Origin: Flagellimonas abyssi
GTDB taxonomy: Bacteria; Bacteroidota; Bacteroidia; Flavobacteriales; Flavobacteriaceae
Direction of reading: 5' to 3'
Assembly (NCBI RefSeq): GCF_019457905.1
Contig: NZ_JAHZSV010000021.1
Span: forward strand, 17,529 to 81,528
Length of the DNA: 64,000 nt
The position numbers and the translations under genes were made by a program. Below, in pieces: positions 1 to 8,493 of the stretch (its first letter is position 1; each line of letters starts with the position of its first letter). The notes beneath the pieces were generated by a model, which had not been told where the DNA came from, searched no databases, and saw nothing but the letters and a program-made list of their open reading frames with translations.

Positions 1-509
1 CAGGTGATGAAAACCGATTGCAAGGATTGGAGATTGGAGCCGATAGTTATCTGACCAAGCCATTTAACAACAAAGTTTTGAAGCAAACGGTCCAAAATCT
101 TTTGGAGAGCCGTAAACAATTACAAAAACGCTTTAGCCAAGAGGTAATATTAACCCCAAAGGACATTTCGATTGGTTCGTATGACCAACGGTTCTTGGAA
201 TCCCTACAAACCATTTTGGACGAACAATTGGTCTCGTCCAATTTTAACGCGGAGGCCTTCTCCGTTGCCATTGGCATGAGCAGAATGCAACTTCATCGCA
301 AGCTAAAGGCACTCACCGGTCAGACCACATCGGAGTTTATCCGGGGCCAGCGGCTAAAACTGGCAGCCAAACTTTTACAGGAAAGTGATGTCAACATCTC
401 AGAAATAGGATATCAAGTAGGTTTTAACGATCATTCCTATTTTACAAAATGCTTTCGGGAAACCTATGGCCTCTCCCCTTCTGAATTCAGTAAGAACAAG
501 ACTTTTTAA
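1..509 (+). CDS. Hybrid two-component regulator, C-terminal part (receiver end plus AraC HTH)
   Basis: The gene enters from the left edge, so only its last 169 codons are visible. The first residues (GDENRLQGLEIGADSYLTKPF region) are the end of a receiver domain with the conserved Lys-Pro-Phe switch. After a linker comes an AraC-type HTH with LHRKLKALTG and the second-helix signature ISEIGYQVGFNDHSYFTKCF. This end matches the C terminus of the complete hybrid regulator at 15073-19665. It should bind DNA as the output of a sensor kinase fused in one chain. The likely target is the direct-repeat promoter directly downstream. The sensor half lies outside the window, so the signal cannot be guessed. 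Confidence 0.93.
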   Translation, partial: GDENRLQGLEIGADSYLTKPFNNKVLKQTVQNLLESRKQLQKRFSQEVILTPKDISIGSYDQRFLESLQTILDEQLVSSNFNAEAFSVAIGMSRMQLHRKLKALTGQTTSEFIRGQRLKLAAKLLQESDVNISEIGYQVGFNDHSYFTKCFRETYGLSPSEFSKNKTF

Positions 510-539
510 ATTCTTCCCGATCGGAAAACCGTAGTTATG

Positions 540-603
540 TTACATATTTCACAGGCTTTGATACATAATTCATAGCCATCTGTCCCTAATACCATTAAGT
601 TTG
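540..603 (+). promoter_or_regulatory. Putative hybrid-regulator target promoter: two 21-bp-spaced ACATA repeats and a -7 element
   Basis: Two direct repeats, TACATATTTCA at 541 and TACATAATTCA at 562, are exactly 21 bp apart, two helical turns, as expected for an AraC-type dimer. A perfect Bacteroidota -7 element TAAGTTTG lies at 596-603, 33 nt after the ACATA of the proximal repeat. The same repeat, period and 33-nt distance occur after the other hybrid regulator (19690-19751). Binding is inferred. Confidence 0.6.
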
Positions 604-676
604 ATTCCAAGGTTGGCAGTGTAAGTCACAAACGTATTCCACCTTACCAATAACTAAAAAAAAACTTCATATCAAC

Positions 677-826
677 ATGAAGAAAAAGAGATATGAAGGG
701 ATACTGGATGAAGTTCCCCGTTTTGAAATCTATCTAAACGTCAACAAACTAAAAAAAGGGAAATACCTACTAAAAATCATGAACCAAAACAAAATTATCA
801 AGAACACACATTTCTCCAAAGAATGA
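677..826 (+). CDS. Small 49-residue protein, paralogue of the one at 19792
   Basis: This short gene encodes 49 residues with no signal peptide and many lysines. Its second half, from FEIYLNVNKLKKGKYLLKI to NKIIKN, aligns with IYMSIDHLKSGKYQLNI and NKVVQT in the 49-residue gene at 19792-19941; spaced identities include LK.GKY.L.I and NK. Both genes sit between a hybrid regulator with repeat promoter and a run of exported proteins, which is the main reason to believe they are expressed. The LxxGKYxLxI pattern recalls part of the strand core of type IX secretion sorting domains, but without a signal peptide export is unlikely. Function is unknown. Confidence 0.6.
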   Translation: MKKKRYEGILDEVPRFEIYLNVNKLKKGKYLLKIMNQNKIIKNTHFSKE

Positions 827-878
827 TTCCCCAGTAAAACGTAAGTTTTTAACAGTACAATTAAATACAACCTTAAAA

Positions 879-1436
879 ATGAAAACCTCAAACTTATATA
901 TTAAGACTACGCTTGCTATTTTCTTGACCACTTTATTCATCGGCTGTTCCGCAGAAGATGGTGAGCAAGGTCCGACAGGGCCTCAAGGAGCACAAGGTGA
1001 ACAAGGGCCAACTGGACCCCAAGGTGAACCTGGAGAAAATGGAAATGCCAATGTAATCGCCTCTGAATGGATACCGGAACAATTTTCGAATGATATTGTA
1101 AGCTATACCCAGTTCTATATTGAGGATGAGGTATTTACCAGCGATATTTTAAATTCTGGAACCGTTCTGGTATATGGGCGTGATGGCGTTTACGTTGTTC
1201 CTATTCCCGTAGTCTTCAACGACCAAACCTATTACTTTGTATTGCCCGAAACTTTGGGCGAAATCATCTTTATCGCCCGATCAGTTGATAACTCCCTCAC
1301 CTCCTTTGGTGTATTCACGGATTTTAGATATGTGATTATACCCGATAGCAGTACTACCATGAAAGACGGGCAGACCATAAACTTTAATAAAATGACCTAC
1401 TATGAAGTAATGGACCACTTTGGTCTTTCTTATTAG
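879..1436 (+). CDS. Lipoprotein with collagen-like Gly-X-Y repeats
   Basis: The 185-residue product has a lipoprotein signal peptide ending at LFIGC (Cys23). About ten Gly-X-Y triplets follow (residues 28-57, for example GPTGPQGAQGEQ), then roughly 130 residues of likely beta-rich domain. Bacterial collagen-like stretches form triple helices, so the protein is probably a trimeric surface stalk carrying a C-terminal domain. It follows the 49-residue gene and precedes another surface lipoprotein in the same direction, so these genes may be expressed together under the hybrid regulator. The C-terminal domain was not recognised. Confidence 0.8.
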   Translation: MKTSNLYIKTTLAIFLTTLFIGCSAEDGEQGPTGPQGAQGEQGPTGPQGEPGENGNANVIASEWIPEQFSNDIVSYTQFYIEDEVFTSDILNSGTVLVYGRDGVYVVPIPVVFNDQTYYFVLPETLGEIIFIARSVDNSLTSFGVFTDFRYVIIPDSSTTMKDGQTINFNKMTYYEVMDHFGLSY

Positions 1437-1485
1437 CAATTACCGTGAACGAAAACTACAATACTTTTTATAAATAAAATAAATC

Positions 1486-2826
1486 ATGAATACTGTAAAG
1501 CCATTTTTTAAACTACTATTTATCTGCTTTGCCCTTTTGTTACAGGGCTGCAGCAATGATGACAATGGAAGTGAAATCGAAGATGAAATTGAAGACGTCG
1601 ATGACGTTGGAGATGATGACGATGACGAAGGGGAAATTACCGTTGGGACCTTGACCACGTTGAGTCCTTCCAATAACGAAAAGCCCGTTTCCAAGACACC
1701 TACCATAGTCTGGGAGGAGTACGACGGAGAGCAAACGGTAACATACTCCGTTTTTCTTGGAACCTCCGAAGACGGGTTAGCAGAATTCGCATCCGGACTT
1801 GACATGCCCACCTTTGATATAGAGGAAACCGACCCCCTTGAACTGAACACCGACTATTATTGGCAGGTAATAGCCGTTGAAGATGGTACCATCCTGGCAG
1901 AAAGTGAGGTACAACTCTTTACCACCGAAACCATATTCGCCACCTTGATTACCGAAGATGCAGCATACGGGAGCAGAAAGGGTGCGGCTGTTGAAGTTTT
2001 TAATGAAAAAATATGGTTGATCGGAGGCCGAGACGAAACGGATACTCCGCTTCCGGATATTTGGTCCAGTGCAGATGGTGAAAACTGGACATTTGAAGGC
2101 AATCTTTCTTTTGGGGCCATTTATGGGCACGAGCTGATCTCGTTCAATGGCAGATTATGGATCTACGGAGGTAGTTCCGAGGGTATTCTGTCCAATAAGA
2201 TTTTTAGTTCTGAAGATGGTATCACTTGGGTAGAGGAAACGGAGACCACACCCTTTACTCAATATCAGTCCTCTAGATTTGCGATTCTTGGAAATCAAAT
2301 ATTTAGGATTGCCGGCTACAGGGGCGATGTGGAAGAACTTTCCCCTGAGCGAAATGTTTATAGCAGTTCGGATGGCTTAAATTGGGTGCTGGAAACCGAA
2401 AACCATGGGTTTGAATCCAAATACGGTTTTCGAATTGAAAGCCTTAACGATATCCTTTATTGTTTTGAACCCGACCCGGATTCGGACATCGAAGCAATCA
2501 GCACTAGGACTAGTTCTGATGGCGTCAATTGGTCCGACCCAGTTGTTTCCAATATTCGAGAAAGAGGTATAAACTCTGTAAGCACTGTGGTATTCGACGA
2601 TAGAATCATATTGATGACCACTCCTGTTGATGGCCCCAACAGCTACTCCACCTTTTATATATCCCAAAATGGTGAAGATTGGGAGTTGGCCACTACGATT
2701 GATTCCTTCCCTATACAAGCTATTTTCTTTACGTTGGTCAATTTAAATGGGAAACTTTTTGCGATCGGAGGGACCCAAAGGAGTAATTTTTCGTCAACCG
2801 ACAATACCGTTTGGAAGTTGAACTGA
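1486..2826 (+). CDS. Surface lipoprotein: acidic linker, fibronectin-III-like domain and kelch-like propeller
   Basis: The 446-residue product starts with a lipoprotein signal (LLLQGC, Cys22). A very acidic tether follows, residues 24-48, almost all Asp and Glu. Residues 55-145 resemble a fibronectin-III domain of the kind found in outer-membrane proteins (TDYYWQVIAVEDG). The rest has repeated blades such as IWLIGGRD, LWIYGGSSEG and SSDGLNWV, pointing to a kelch or sialidase-like propeller. Catalytic residues could not be assigned, so a binding role is as likely as an enzymatic one. It lies 49 bp after the collagen-like lipoprotein gene. The acidic tether may bind calcium. Confidence 0.8.
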   Translation: MNTVKPFFKLLFICFALLLQGCSNDDNGSEIEDEIEDVDDVGDDDDDEGEITVGTLTTLSPSNNEKPVSKTPTIVWEEYDGEQTVTYSVFLGTSEDGLAEFASGLDMPTFDIEETDPLELNTDYYWQVIAVEDGTILAESEVQLFTTETIFATLITEDAAYGSRKGAAVEVFNEKIWLIGGRDETDTPLPDIWSSADGENWTFEGNLSFGAIYGHELISFNGRLWIYGGSSEGILSNKIFSSEDGITWVEETETTPFTQYQSSRFAILGNQIFRIAGYRGDVEELSPERNVYSSSDGLNWVLETENHGFESKYGFRIESLNDILYCFEPDPDSDIEAISTRTSSDGVNWSDPVVSNIRERGINSVSTVVFDDRIILMTTPVDGPNSYSTFYISQNGEDWELATTIDSFPIQAIFFTLVNLNGKLFAIGGTQRSNFSSTDNTVWKLN

Positions 2827-2863
2827 TGCAATAGTATTTGAAGAAATATTGAGGATATTGATT

Positions 2864-2912
2864 TACAAGAAGTATCGAATATTAGGAATTAAGATATTCG
2901 ATACTTCTTGTA
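2864..2912. terminator. Bidirectional hairpin between converging genes
   Basis: Arms at 2864-2882 and 2894-2912 pair perfectly over 19 bp around an 11-nt loop (ACAAGAAGTATCGAATAT and its complement). It lies between the stop codons of a plus-strand gene at 2826 and a minus-strand remnant at 2928. The U-tract is weak, so a repeat element is also possible. Confidence 0.6.
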
Positions 2913-2927
2913 TGTCCATACTACATC

Positions 2928-3968
2928 TCAAAAACGTTTGATATAACCCAATTTCACAGTGTATTGGTCATCAAAAGTGTCCGAAGCAAACTCTATACGG
3001 TCATACGATGCTTCTACATAAACAATATGGGTTTGGCCCAACAGATTTCTATAGCCCAAGGCAAAATTAGTAGAGCGCAACCTTGCTGTATTATTGAACA
3101 GCACATTGTTCGATGTATTGTCCGGCGAAAAACCGGTCCCCACCCGTACGCTAAAATAATCTTCGGCTCCGCCAAAATAGTATCTTGCCGTAAGTGCATA
3201 CGCATCTGCTATCTCAGCATCTACCGTATTCAGATATGTCCTAAGGTTAAACCAGTAATTCTTGTAATATTTACCCAATCCAAAGGTGTAAGTCCATGAG
3301 GCTTCATCAAACTGCAACATCCTAAAACCAGCATCGACTTCAAAGGCGGCAGGCAGATTGGTATCAAGTGAAAATCCAGCGCGATACTCTGGAAAAATAG
3401 CTTTGTCGTTGGATATTCCCCCATTGATATAGGCATAAAACATTTTTGAAATTCTTGGATAAAAATCCACCTCGAACTGTGTACTACCAATTCCAAACCT
3501 ATTCCCATAATTTAGCCTGCCAAAAATCGGTCCAATGCTTGATTGCCTTCCATAATGCAGACTGGCCAAATGCCAAGGTTGGTCAAAACGCTCCTTGAAG
3601 TGCACAAAATTATAGGAGACTCCTACCTCATTCAAGTTTTCGCCCGTGGCCATATTCTGTAGCAAGGACCGTACGTTGGTGGATTTTGGATGATACTTCA
3701 AAGCGGTGTTCAACGTTTTGCTTGCTTCTTGACTTCGCTTTAAATCCATCAATATTTTTGCTTTGAGCACTAACAGGCTCTCTGAATCTGGATGGGATTG
3801 CAATCCTTTGTCAACAATTTCCAAGGCCTTCTCCGAATCTTGATTCCAGAACTCCAAGCTGGCGTAAGCCAAGGCTGCGTCTTCATACCCCGAATTCGAA
3901 TTGAAAGTTGCTCCTAGGATTCTTCTTGCGTTATCGGGTTGTTTATCCCAGGTGTACAATCGTCCCAA
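2928..3968 (-). pseudogene. YaiO-type outer-membrane beta-barrel protein lacking its N terminus
   Basis: The readable 346 residues hold tetratricopeptide-like repeats (residues 1-110) and then a C-terminal barrel resembling the YaiO family, ending in a phenylalanine after VKLGYIKRF as barrels do. No signal peptide is present: the frame opens at a TTG inside LGRLYTWDKQPD, which in intact relatives lies well inside the repeat region. Immediately upstream is a fragment of an unrelated sensor kinase. The gene was probably beheaded by a deletion and cannot be exported as it stands, unless an unseen fusion supplies a signal. Confidence 0.7.
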
Positions 3969-3974
3969 AAAAAT

Positions 3975-4428
3975 GGCACTGCCTGGGACATATATGGGGC
4001 AAACCTCATTTTGTTAGGTTTTCCTAATAAAATCAGTAAAAGTGATATCCCCAAAAGCGAAAAAGAGAGTGAAGTGGCGGACGACATCCTGCCCGGGTAC
4101 GGGTTACCTGATTGTATCCCAAAAAATCCTCCACAATAAATTGGTCTATTCCCAAATCAATTGCAAAAATATCCTGACTCAAAGTTAACAAACCTACAAT
4201 CAATAAAAATGCATTGACGATATGCGCAAAAACTATATTATAGTGTTTTACAATAAGTACTATGGTCGCTCCCAAAAAAATAAAGCACAAGGCTGTGTTG
4301 AATTTCATTGAAGGGAGTTCGGAGACAACCCTGGTAAGCGATTCCAATTGAAACATCCATCCCAATATGGCCAAAATTGACACGATATTGATGATAGCAG
4401 AAATGATAAGTATGTATCTTTTGAGCAT
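3975..4428 (-). pseudogene. Sensor kinase N-terminal fragment, frameshifted and truncated
   Basis: The fragment begins with a hydrophobic multi-helix region (MLKRYILIISAIINIVSILA; FNTALCFIFLGATIVLIV; LLTLSQDIFAIDLGIDQFIV) like the membrane part of flavobacterial PAS-type histidine kinases. In the first frame the reading derails after EDFLGYNQ. In the second frame it resumes as GNPYPGRMSSATSLSFSLLG, the expected continuation. The switch lies at a run of six A on the plus strand (4121-4126); one more base would restore the frame. About 120 nt later the kinase ends and the YaiO remnant starts, so no PAS or kinase domain remains. Confidence 0.75.
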
Positions 4429-4712
4429 TTTTTTGGGGAAACAGTATAATTATGTAGCGTTTTACTTACAAAAAATTATACTTAATTCAAAAAAGGAACT
4501 CTGTTGTAAAAAGAAATCCATTTTTAAGGTTCGGATACTTCTTCATAAACATTTACTTATCATAGAAAAAATTAGCCCTTACCGAAAAACCGAAACAATA
4601 TTTACAATCGTATTAATCCATATGAATTTTAACATGTTGAATTTCCAACACAGCTCATACAACCTATAAATGCTCAATTTAGCATTTTAACTAATTTTTA
4701 TCATTTAACACA
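4429..4712. other. AT-rich spacer without recognised gene
   Basis: This stretch separates the decayed locus from the serine hydrolase gene. It is very AT-rich, and the only open frames are low-complexity Lys/Ile/Asn translations with no family resemblance. No RNA or repeat was recognised. Confidence 0.5.
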
Positions 4713-4740
4713 TTGTGTGTCTTACGATTATATAATTTTG
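4713..4740 (+). promoter_or_regulatory. Bacteroidota-type promoter for the serine hydrolase gene
   Basis: TTG at 4713-4715 and TAATTTTG at 4733-4740 are separated by 17 nt, which fits the group's -33/-7 consensus TTG-N17-TAnnTTTG. The start codon lies 27 nt downstream. Confidence 0.6.
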
Positions 4741-4766
4741 ACTAATTTTTAAAATATGCGTTTTAA

Positions 4767-5669
4767 ATGAAAATCACCTATTTCGCATTTTTATTTTTTA
4801 CCGTTTGTCTTTCCATCTTTGGTCAGCAGACTCTCCCAATAAAAGTTGGGAGCGAAAAAGTAAAACCGTTGACCAAGTTGATAGACACCTCGTTACAAGC
4901 AAATTTAGAAGACGAGATTTTGGGCAATGAGACATGGGCCGGCTTAATAGGTCAAAAAAAGATGGCAATTGGCATCGTGGATCTGAGCAACCCCGAGCAT
5001 GTTAGATTTGCAAGAATCAATGGCAACCATATGATGTATGCCGCAAGCCTGCCAAAGATTGCCATTTTACTTGCTGCGATGGATGCAATAGAAAAAGGTG
5101 AGCTTATTGAAACTTCTGAGATCAAAAAGGACATGAGGTTAATGATCAGCAAATCGGATAATGCTGCATCTACTAGGATGATAGACCGTTTGGGGTATGC
5201 CAAGATAGAATCCGTAATGACCGATCCAACGTATGCTTTCTATGATGAGGGCAACGGGGGCGGGCTCTGGGTAGGCAAAAGATATGGTGGAGGTGGCAAT
5301 ACCAACAGGGAACCTTTAAAACAACTTAGCCATGCCGCATCCGTGACACAGGTGTGCCGCTTTTATTACTTACTTGCCAATGGTAAGCTGGTAAATGAAA
5401 AACGCTCCAAACAAATGCTAAACATCATGGAGAATCCGGAGCTTCACCACAAATTCGTGAACACCTTGGAAATCATTGCACCTTCTGCACGTCTTTTTAG
5501 AAAATCCGGCTCTTGGAAAACCTATCATTCCGATTCCATTCTGGTATGGGGCAAAGAGGCCAATCGAAGATACATCTTGGTCGCACTGATCGATGACCCT
5601 AATGGCGAACAGATTATTCGAAATTTGGTAAAGCCCATCGAAAAAGTATTGAAAAAACCCGAAATTTAA
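4767..5669 (+). CDS. Exported class A beta-lactamase-related serine hydrolase
   Basis: The 300-residue protein has a signal peptide (MKITYFAFLFFTVCLSIFGQ) and the three signatures of the penicillin-recognising fold: Ser94-x-x-Lys97 in AASLPKIA, Ser130-Asp131-Asn132 in ISKSDNAAS, and Lys246-Ser247-Gly248. It should act in the periplasm through an acyl-serine intermediate. True beta-lactamases usually have KTG and a clear omega-loop glutamate, neither obvious here, so a peptidase or esterase role is as likely as antibiotic hydrolysis. It has its own promoter. The translocase-like gene follows 22 bp later in the same direction, and a second, longer hydrolase of the same superfamily lies at 8480-9742. 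Confidence 0.85.
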   Translation: MKITYFAFLFFTVCLSIFGQQTLPIKVGSEKVKPLTKLIDTSLQANLEDEILGNETWAGLIGQKKMAIGIVDLSNPEHVRFARINGNHMMYAASLPKIAILLAAMDAIEKGELIETSEIKKDMRLMISKSDNAASTRMIDRLGYAKIESVMTDPTYAFYDEGNGGGLWVGKRYGGGGNTNREPLKQLSHAASVTQVCRFYYLLANGKLVNEKRSKQMLNIMENPELHHKFVNTLEIIAPSARLFRKSGSWKTYHSDSILVWGKEANRRYILVALIDDPNGEQIIRNLVKPIEKVLKKPEI

Positions 5670-5691
5670 TCATTGGAAAGTTACATGGCCA

Positions 5692-8493
5692 ATGATATTT
5701 GAGCTAACAAATAAATTTTTTGACATACGAAAGGGAGAGTTTAAAATCTCCCTTTTTATGTTTTGCTACATCTTTTTGATCATTTCCGTGCTACTGATCA
5801 TAAAGCCGACAATCAATGCACTTTTTCTTTCAGAACTTGGTGCGGAAAAATTATCCGTAGCTTACGTCTTGGTTGCCTTTACTGCAGTCCTAAGTTCCTT
5901 TTTCTACACAAGGGTACTTGCCAAATTTGGACTGAACCATATCATAAGAACCACATTGCTCTCGTCAATTATAATACTTGTGGCATTGGCCGTACTTTTA
6001 AGACTAGGATTGATCAACCCCTATTTACTGTTCTTTTTTTATATCTGGTCTGCCATTTATGCTGTGCTGTCAGCCTCACAATTTTGGGTGTTGGCCAATC
6101 TGGTCTATAACGTCAGGGACGCCAAAAGGCTTTTCGGATTTATAGGTTCTGGAGCCATATTGGGCGGTATATTTGGAGGCTACATCACCTCCATTTTGGC
6201 ACCTTTCGTGGGGAACGATGCCATGATCTTTATCGCCGCAATCATGCTTATGGGTTGTTTTCCCGTTTTACGGGAAATCTGGAAACTTCGGGTGAACAAA
6301 CTGGATGATTTCAAAAAAAAGAAGCGAATCTCCATCACAGATGGCCATCCGTACAAACTGATCAAAAAATCACGACATCTGACCTATATGGCACTCACAG
6401 TAGCTGTAGGCGTGTTGGTGGCCAAGTTGGTAGACTATCAATTTAGCGATTTTGCTGCAAAATCTTTTGATGATCCCGAGGAACTCACCTCATTTTTGGC
6501 ATTTTGGTTTTCCACATTCAACCTGTTGTCCTTGGGAATCCAATTATTTGTTACCCATCGTGTTGTTGGTATTTGGGGCGTTGGATTTTCGCTGTTGCTC
6601 CTGCCCTTGGGCATCCTTTTCGGCTCCATCTTTTTTTTGATATTGCCCGAACTGTCCGCAATCGTGGTCATCAAGGCCATGGACGGCATCTTAAAACAAT
6701 CGATAAACAAAAGTGCTTCCGAATTATTGGTTCTCCCATTACCGTTCGAGCTGAAAAACCGTACCAAATCTTTCATTGATGTTGTAGTGGATAGCATTGC
6801 CACCGGCGTAGCAGGCCTATTGCTCATATTTTTTGTTAGCGCACTAGACCTTGGAACTACGAGCATTACCTTATTGATCATAGTTTTGGTGATGATTTGG
6901 ATTTTTTTCATCAGTATTCTACGGCAGGAATATTACACCACTTTCAAAAAGAACCTGGAAAATGTTTCTCCAAGCTCCACCAATCCTTCCAATACAAAGG
7001 CGAAGCCCATTTCCGCTATTGAAGGAATGAAAAACGTTTTTTACAGTGGCACAGACGAACAGATTCTTTTTATGCTCAACAAATTGATGGAAATCAATGA
7101 TAGAAGGTTTACGGATGATGTACTAATATTACTTGATCATCCTTCCCTGAAGATAAAAGCTGCCGCCATGCGGAACCTGTATTTTTTGAACAGCTCCAGC
7201 ATGATAACCAATATCAACGAACTATTACAGCATAATGATGAAGAACTGACCTTGGCCACCTTTGAATATTTATTGCTGCACGCCGAACAAAATGAAGAAT
7301 ACATCTTCGACGAATTTCTGGAAGCAGATAGTCAATTGATCAAAGATACCGCACTGTATTGTTTGGCCTTGGAAAGTACGGGGAACCAAACCCTAAAAAC
7401 AAAATATGACCTTCCGGGCAGATTGGAAAGACGATTATCACAAAACGACATCGCAATTAACCCACTTGTATTAAAGGCCATTGGCGCTTCGGGTTACCCT
7501 CAATTCTACCCAGCAATAACAGAACATCTCGATAGTGTGGACAATCATTTAAGGGAAGCAGCGATTAGGGCGGCCGGATTGAGCATGCGGCCATTGTTTA
7601 TCAACAAATTACTGCAATTGCTCACCCATAAGAACATGCGTCCGCTTGCCATAGAGGCCTTGCACAACTACGGACCGGGAATCCTTCCCATCTTGGTTTC
7701 AAATGTAAAAAACAGGACGGTAAGCCTTGATGTTTGCAGACTGGTACCTTCGGTCATAAAAACCTTTATGTCCAAAGATGCGGTACATTCATTGTTCCAA
7801 CTTTTTGATGATGTGGACCTCAGTGTACGACTGGCTGTGGTACGGTCGTTGAGCGATATCAGAAAAGAGCGCCCCACGCTCCGTTTTAACCGATTCAAGA
7901 TAGTTGCCAAGATCTTTGAAGAATGCACACTGTACCACCAAACACTTTCAGCGATGCATACCCAGATCATTATTTCATATAGAAACCGTAAAAAATCCGG
8001 TGGACAAATTAATGTTGAAGAAAGGAATGCACGAGCATCATTATTGGAGCTATTGGAACGTAGACTTGATTCTGGTCTGGAACGTATATTCAAATTACTA
8101 GGGCTTAAATATGTACAGGAAGATGTTCATAATGCCTATTTGGGCTTGTTGAGTCCCAAAGAAGAATCTCGTATAAAGGCCATTGAGTTTCTGGACAACC
8201 TACTCACAGGAAATCTTAAACAAAAATTACTGCCCATAATAGAGGAAGCCACTATGGATTTTTCATCAGAAGAGGCAATACAAAAGATCAAACATGCCAT
8301 ACCTAGTGAAATCGAATGCTTTGAGCAACTGTTGCAGGTGCCCGATATAAAGTTAAGATTGGCGGTAATCTATCTGATAGGCAAACAGCGAGACAAACGT
8401 TTTAAGGAGCTATTGGAACGCTATGTAACAGATGATAATCCTAAAATCAAGGATTTTGCTCAAAATGCCATTAAGGAAATCAACCTTTCCTAA
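5692..8493 (+). CDS. Nucleotide-translocase-like membrane protein with C-terminal HEAT-like repeats
   Basis: The 933 residues fall into two halves. Residues 1-420 have about twelve hydrophobic segments. The opening (FDIRKGEFKISLFMFCYIFL, then LLIIKPTINALFLSELGAEKL) resembles the ADP/ATP translocase (TLC/Npt) branch of major facilitators. Residues 460-930 are alpha-helical repeats of HEAT type (for example HPSLKIKAAAMRNLYFL and DNHLREAAIRAAGLSMRP), probably cytoplasmic. Similar two-part proteins are annotated as Npt1/Npt2-family transporters in Bacteroidota. Substrate is not established. The next gene converges and overlaps by 14 bp; beyond it is an exported ATP-grasp dikinase, which makes nucleotide movement across the inner membrane an attractive idea. 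Confidence 0.68.
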   Translation: MIFELTNKFFDIRKGEFKISLFMFCYIFLIISVLLIIKPTINALFLSELGAEKLSVAYVLVAFTAVLSSFFYTRVLAKFGLNHIIRTTLLSSIIILVALAVLLRLGLINPYLLFFFYIWSAIYAVLSASQFWVLANLVYNVRDAKRLFGFIGSGAILGGIFGGYITSILAPFVGNDAMIFIAAIMLMGCFPVLREIWKLRVNKLDDFKKKKRISITDGHPYKLIKKSRHLTYMALTVAVGVLVAKLVDYQFSDFAAKSFDDPEELTSFLAFWFSTFNLLSLGIQLFVTHRVVGIWGVGFSLLLLPLGILFGSIFFLILPELSAIVVIKAMDGILKQSINKSASELLVLPLPFELKNRTKSFIDVVVDSIATGVAGLLLIFFVSALDLGTTSITLLIIVLVMIWIFFISILRQEYYTTFKKNLENVSPSSTNPSNTKAKPISAIEGMKNVFYSGTDEQILFMLNKLMEINDRRFTDDVLILLDHPSLKIKAAAMRNLYFLNSSSMITNINELLQHNDEELTLATFEYLLLHAEQNEEYIFDEFLEADSQLIKDTALYCLALESTGNQTLKTKYDLPGRLERRLSQNDIAINPLVLKAIGASGYPQFYPAITEHLDSVDNHLREAAIRAAGLSMRPLFINKLLQLLTHKNMRPLAIEALHNYGPGILPILVSNVKNRTVSLDVCRLVPSVIKTFMSKDAVHSLFQLFDDVDLSVRLAVVRSLSDIRKERPTLRFNRFKIVAKIFEECTLYHQTLSAMHTQIIISYRNRKKSGGQINVEERNARASLLELLERRLDSGLERIFKLLGLKYVQEDVHNAYLGLLSPKEESRIKAIEFLDNLLTGNLKQKLLPIIEEATMDFSSEEAIQKIKHAIPSEIECFEQLLQVPDIKLRLAVIYLIGKQRDKRFKELLERYVTDDNPKIKDFAQNAIKEINLS

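Noticed and set aside
1440..1850. 136-codon minus-strand frame rich in serine
   Set aside because: It is the reverse of the acidic-tether and fibronectin-like part of the lipoprotein gene at 1486; the Ser/Ile runs come from the GAT/GAA codons read backwards.
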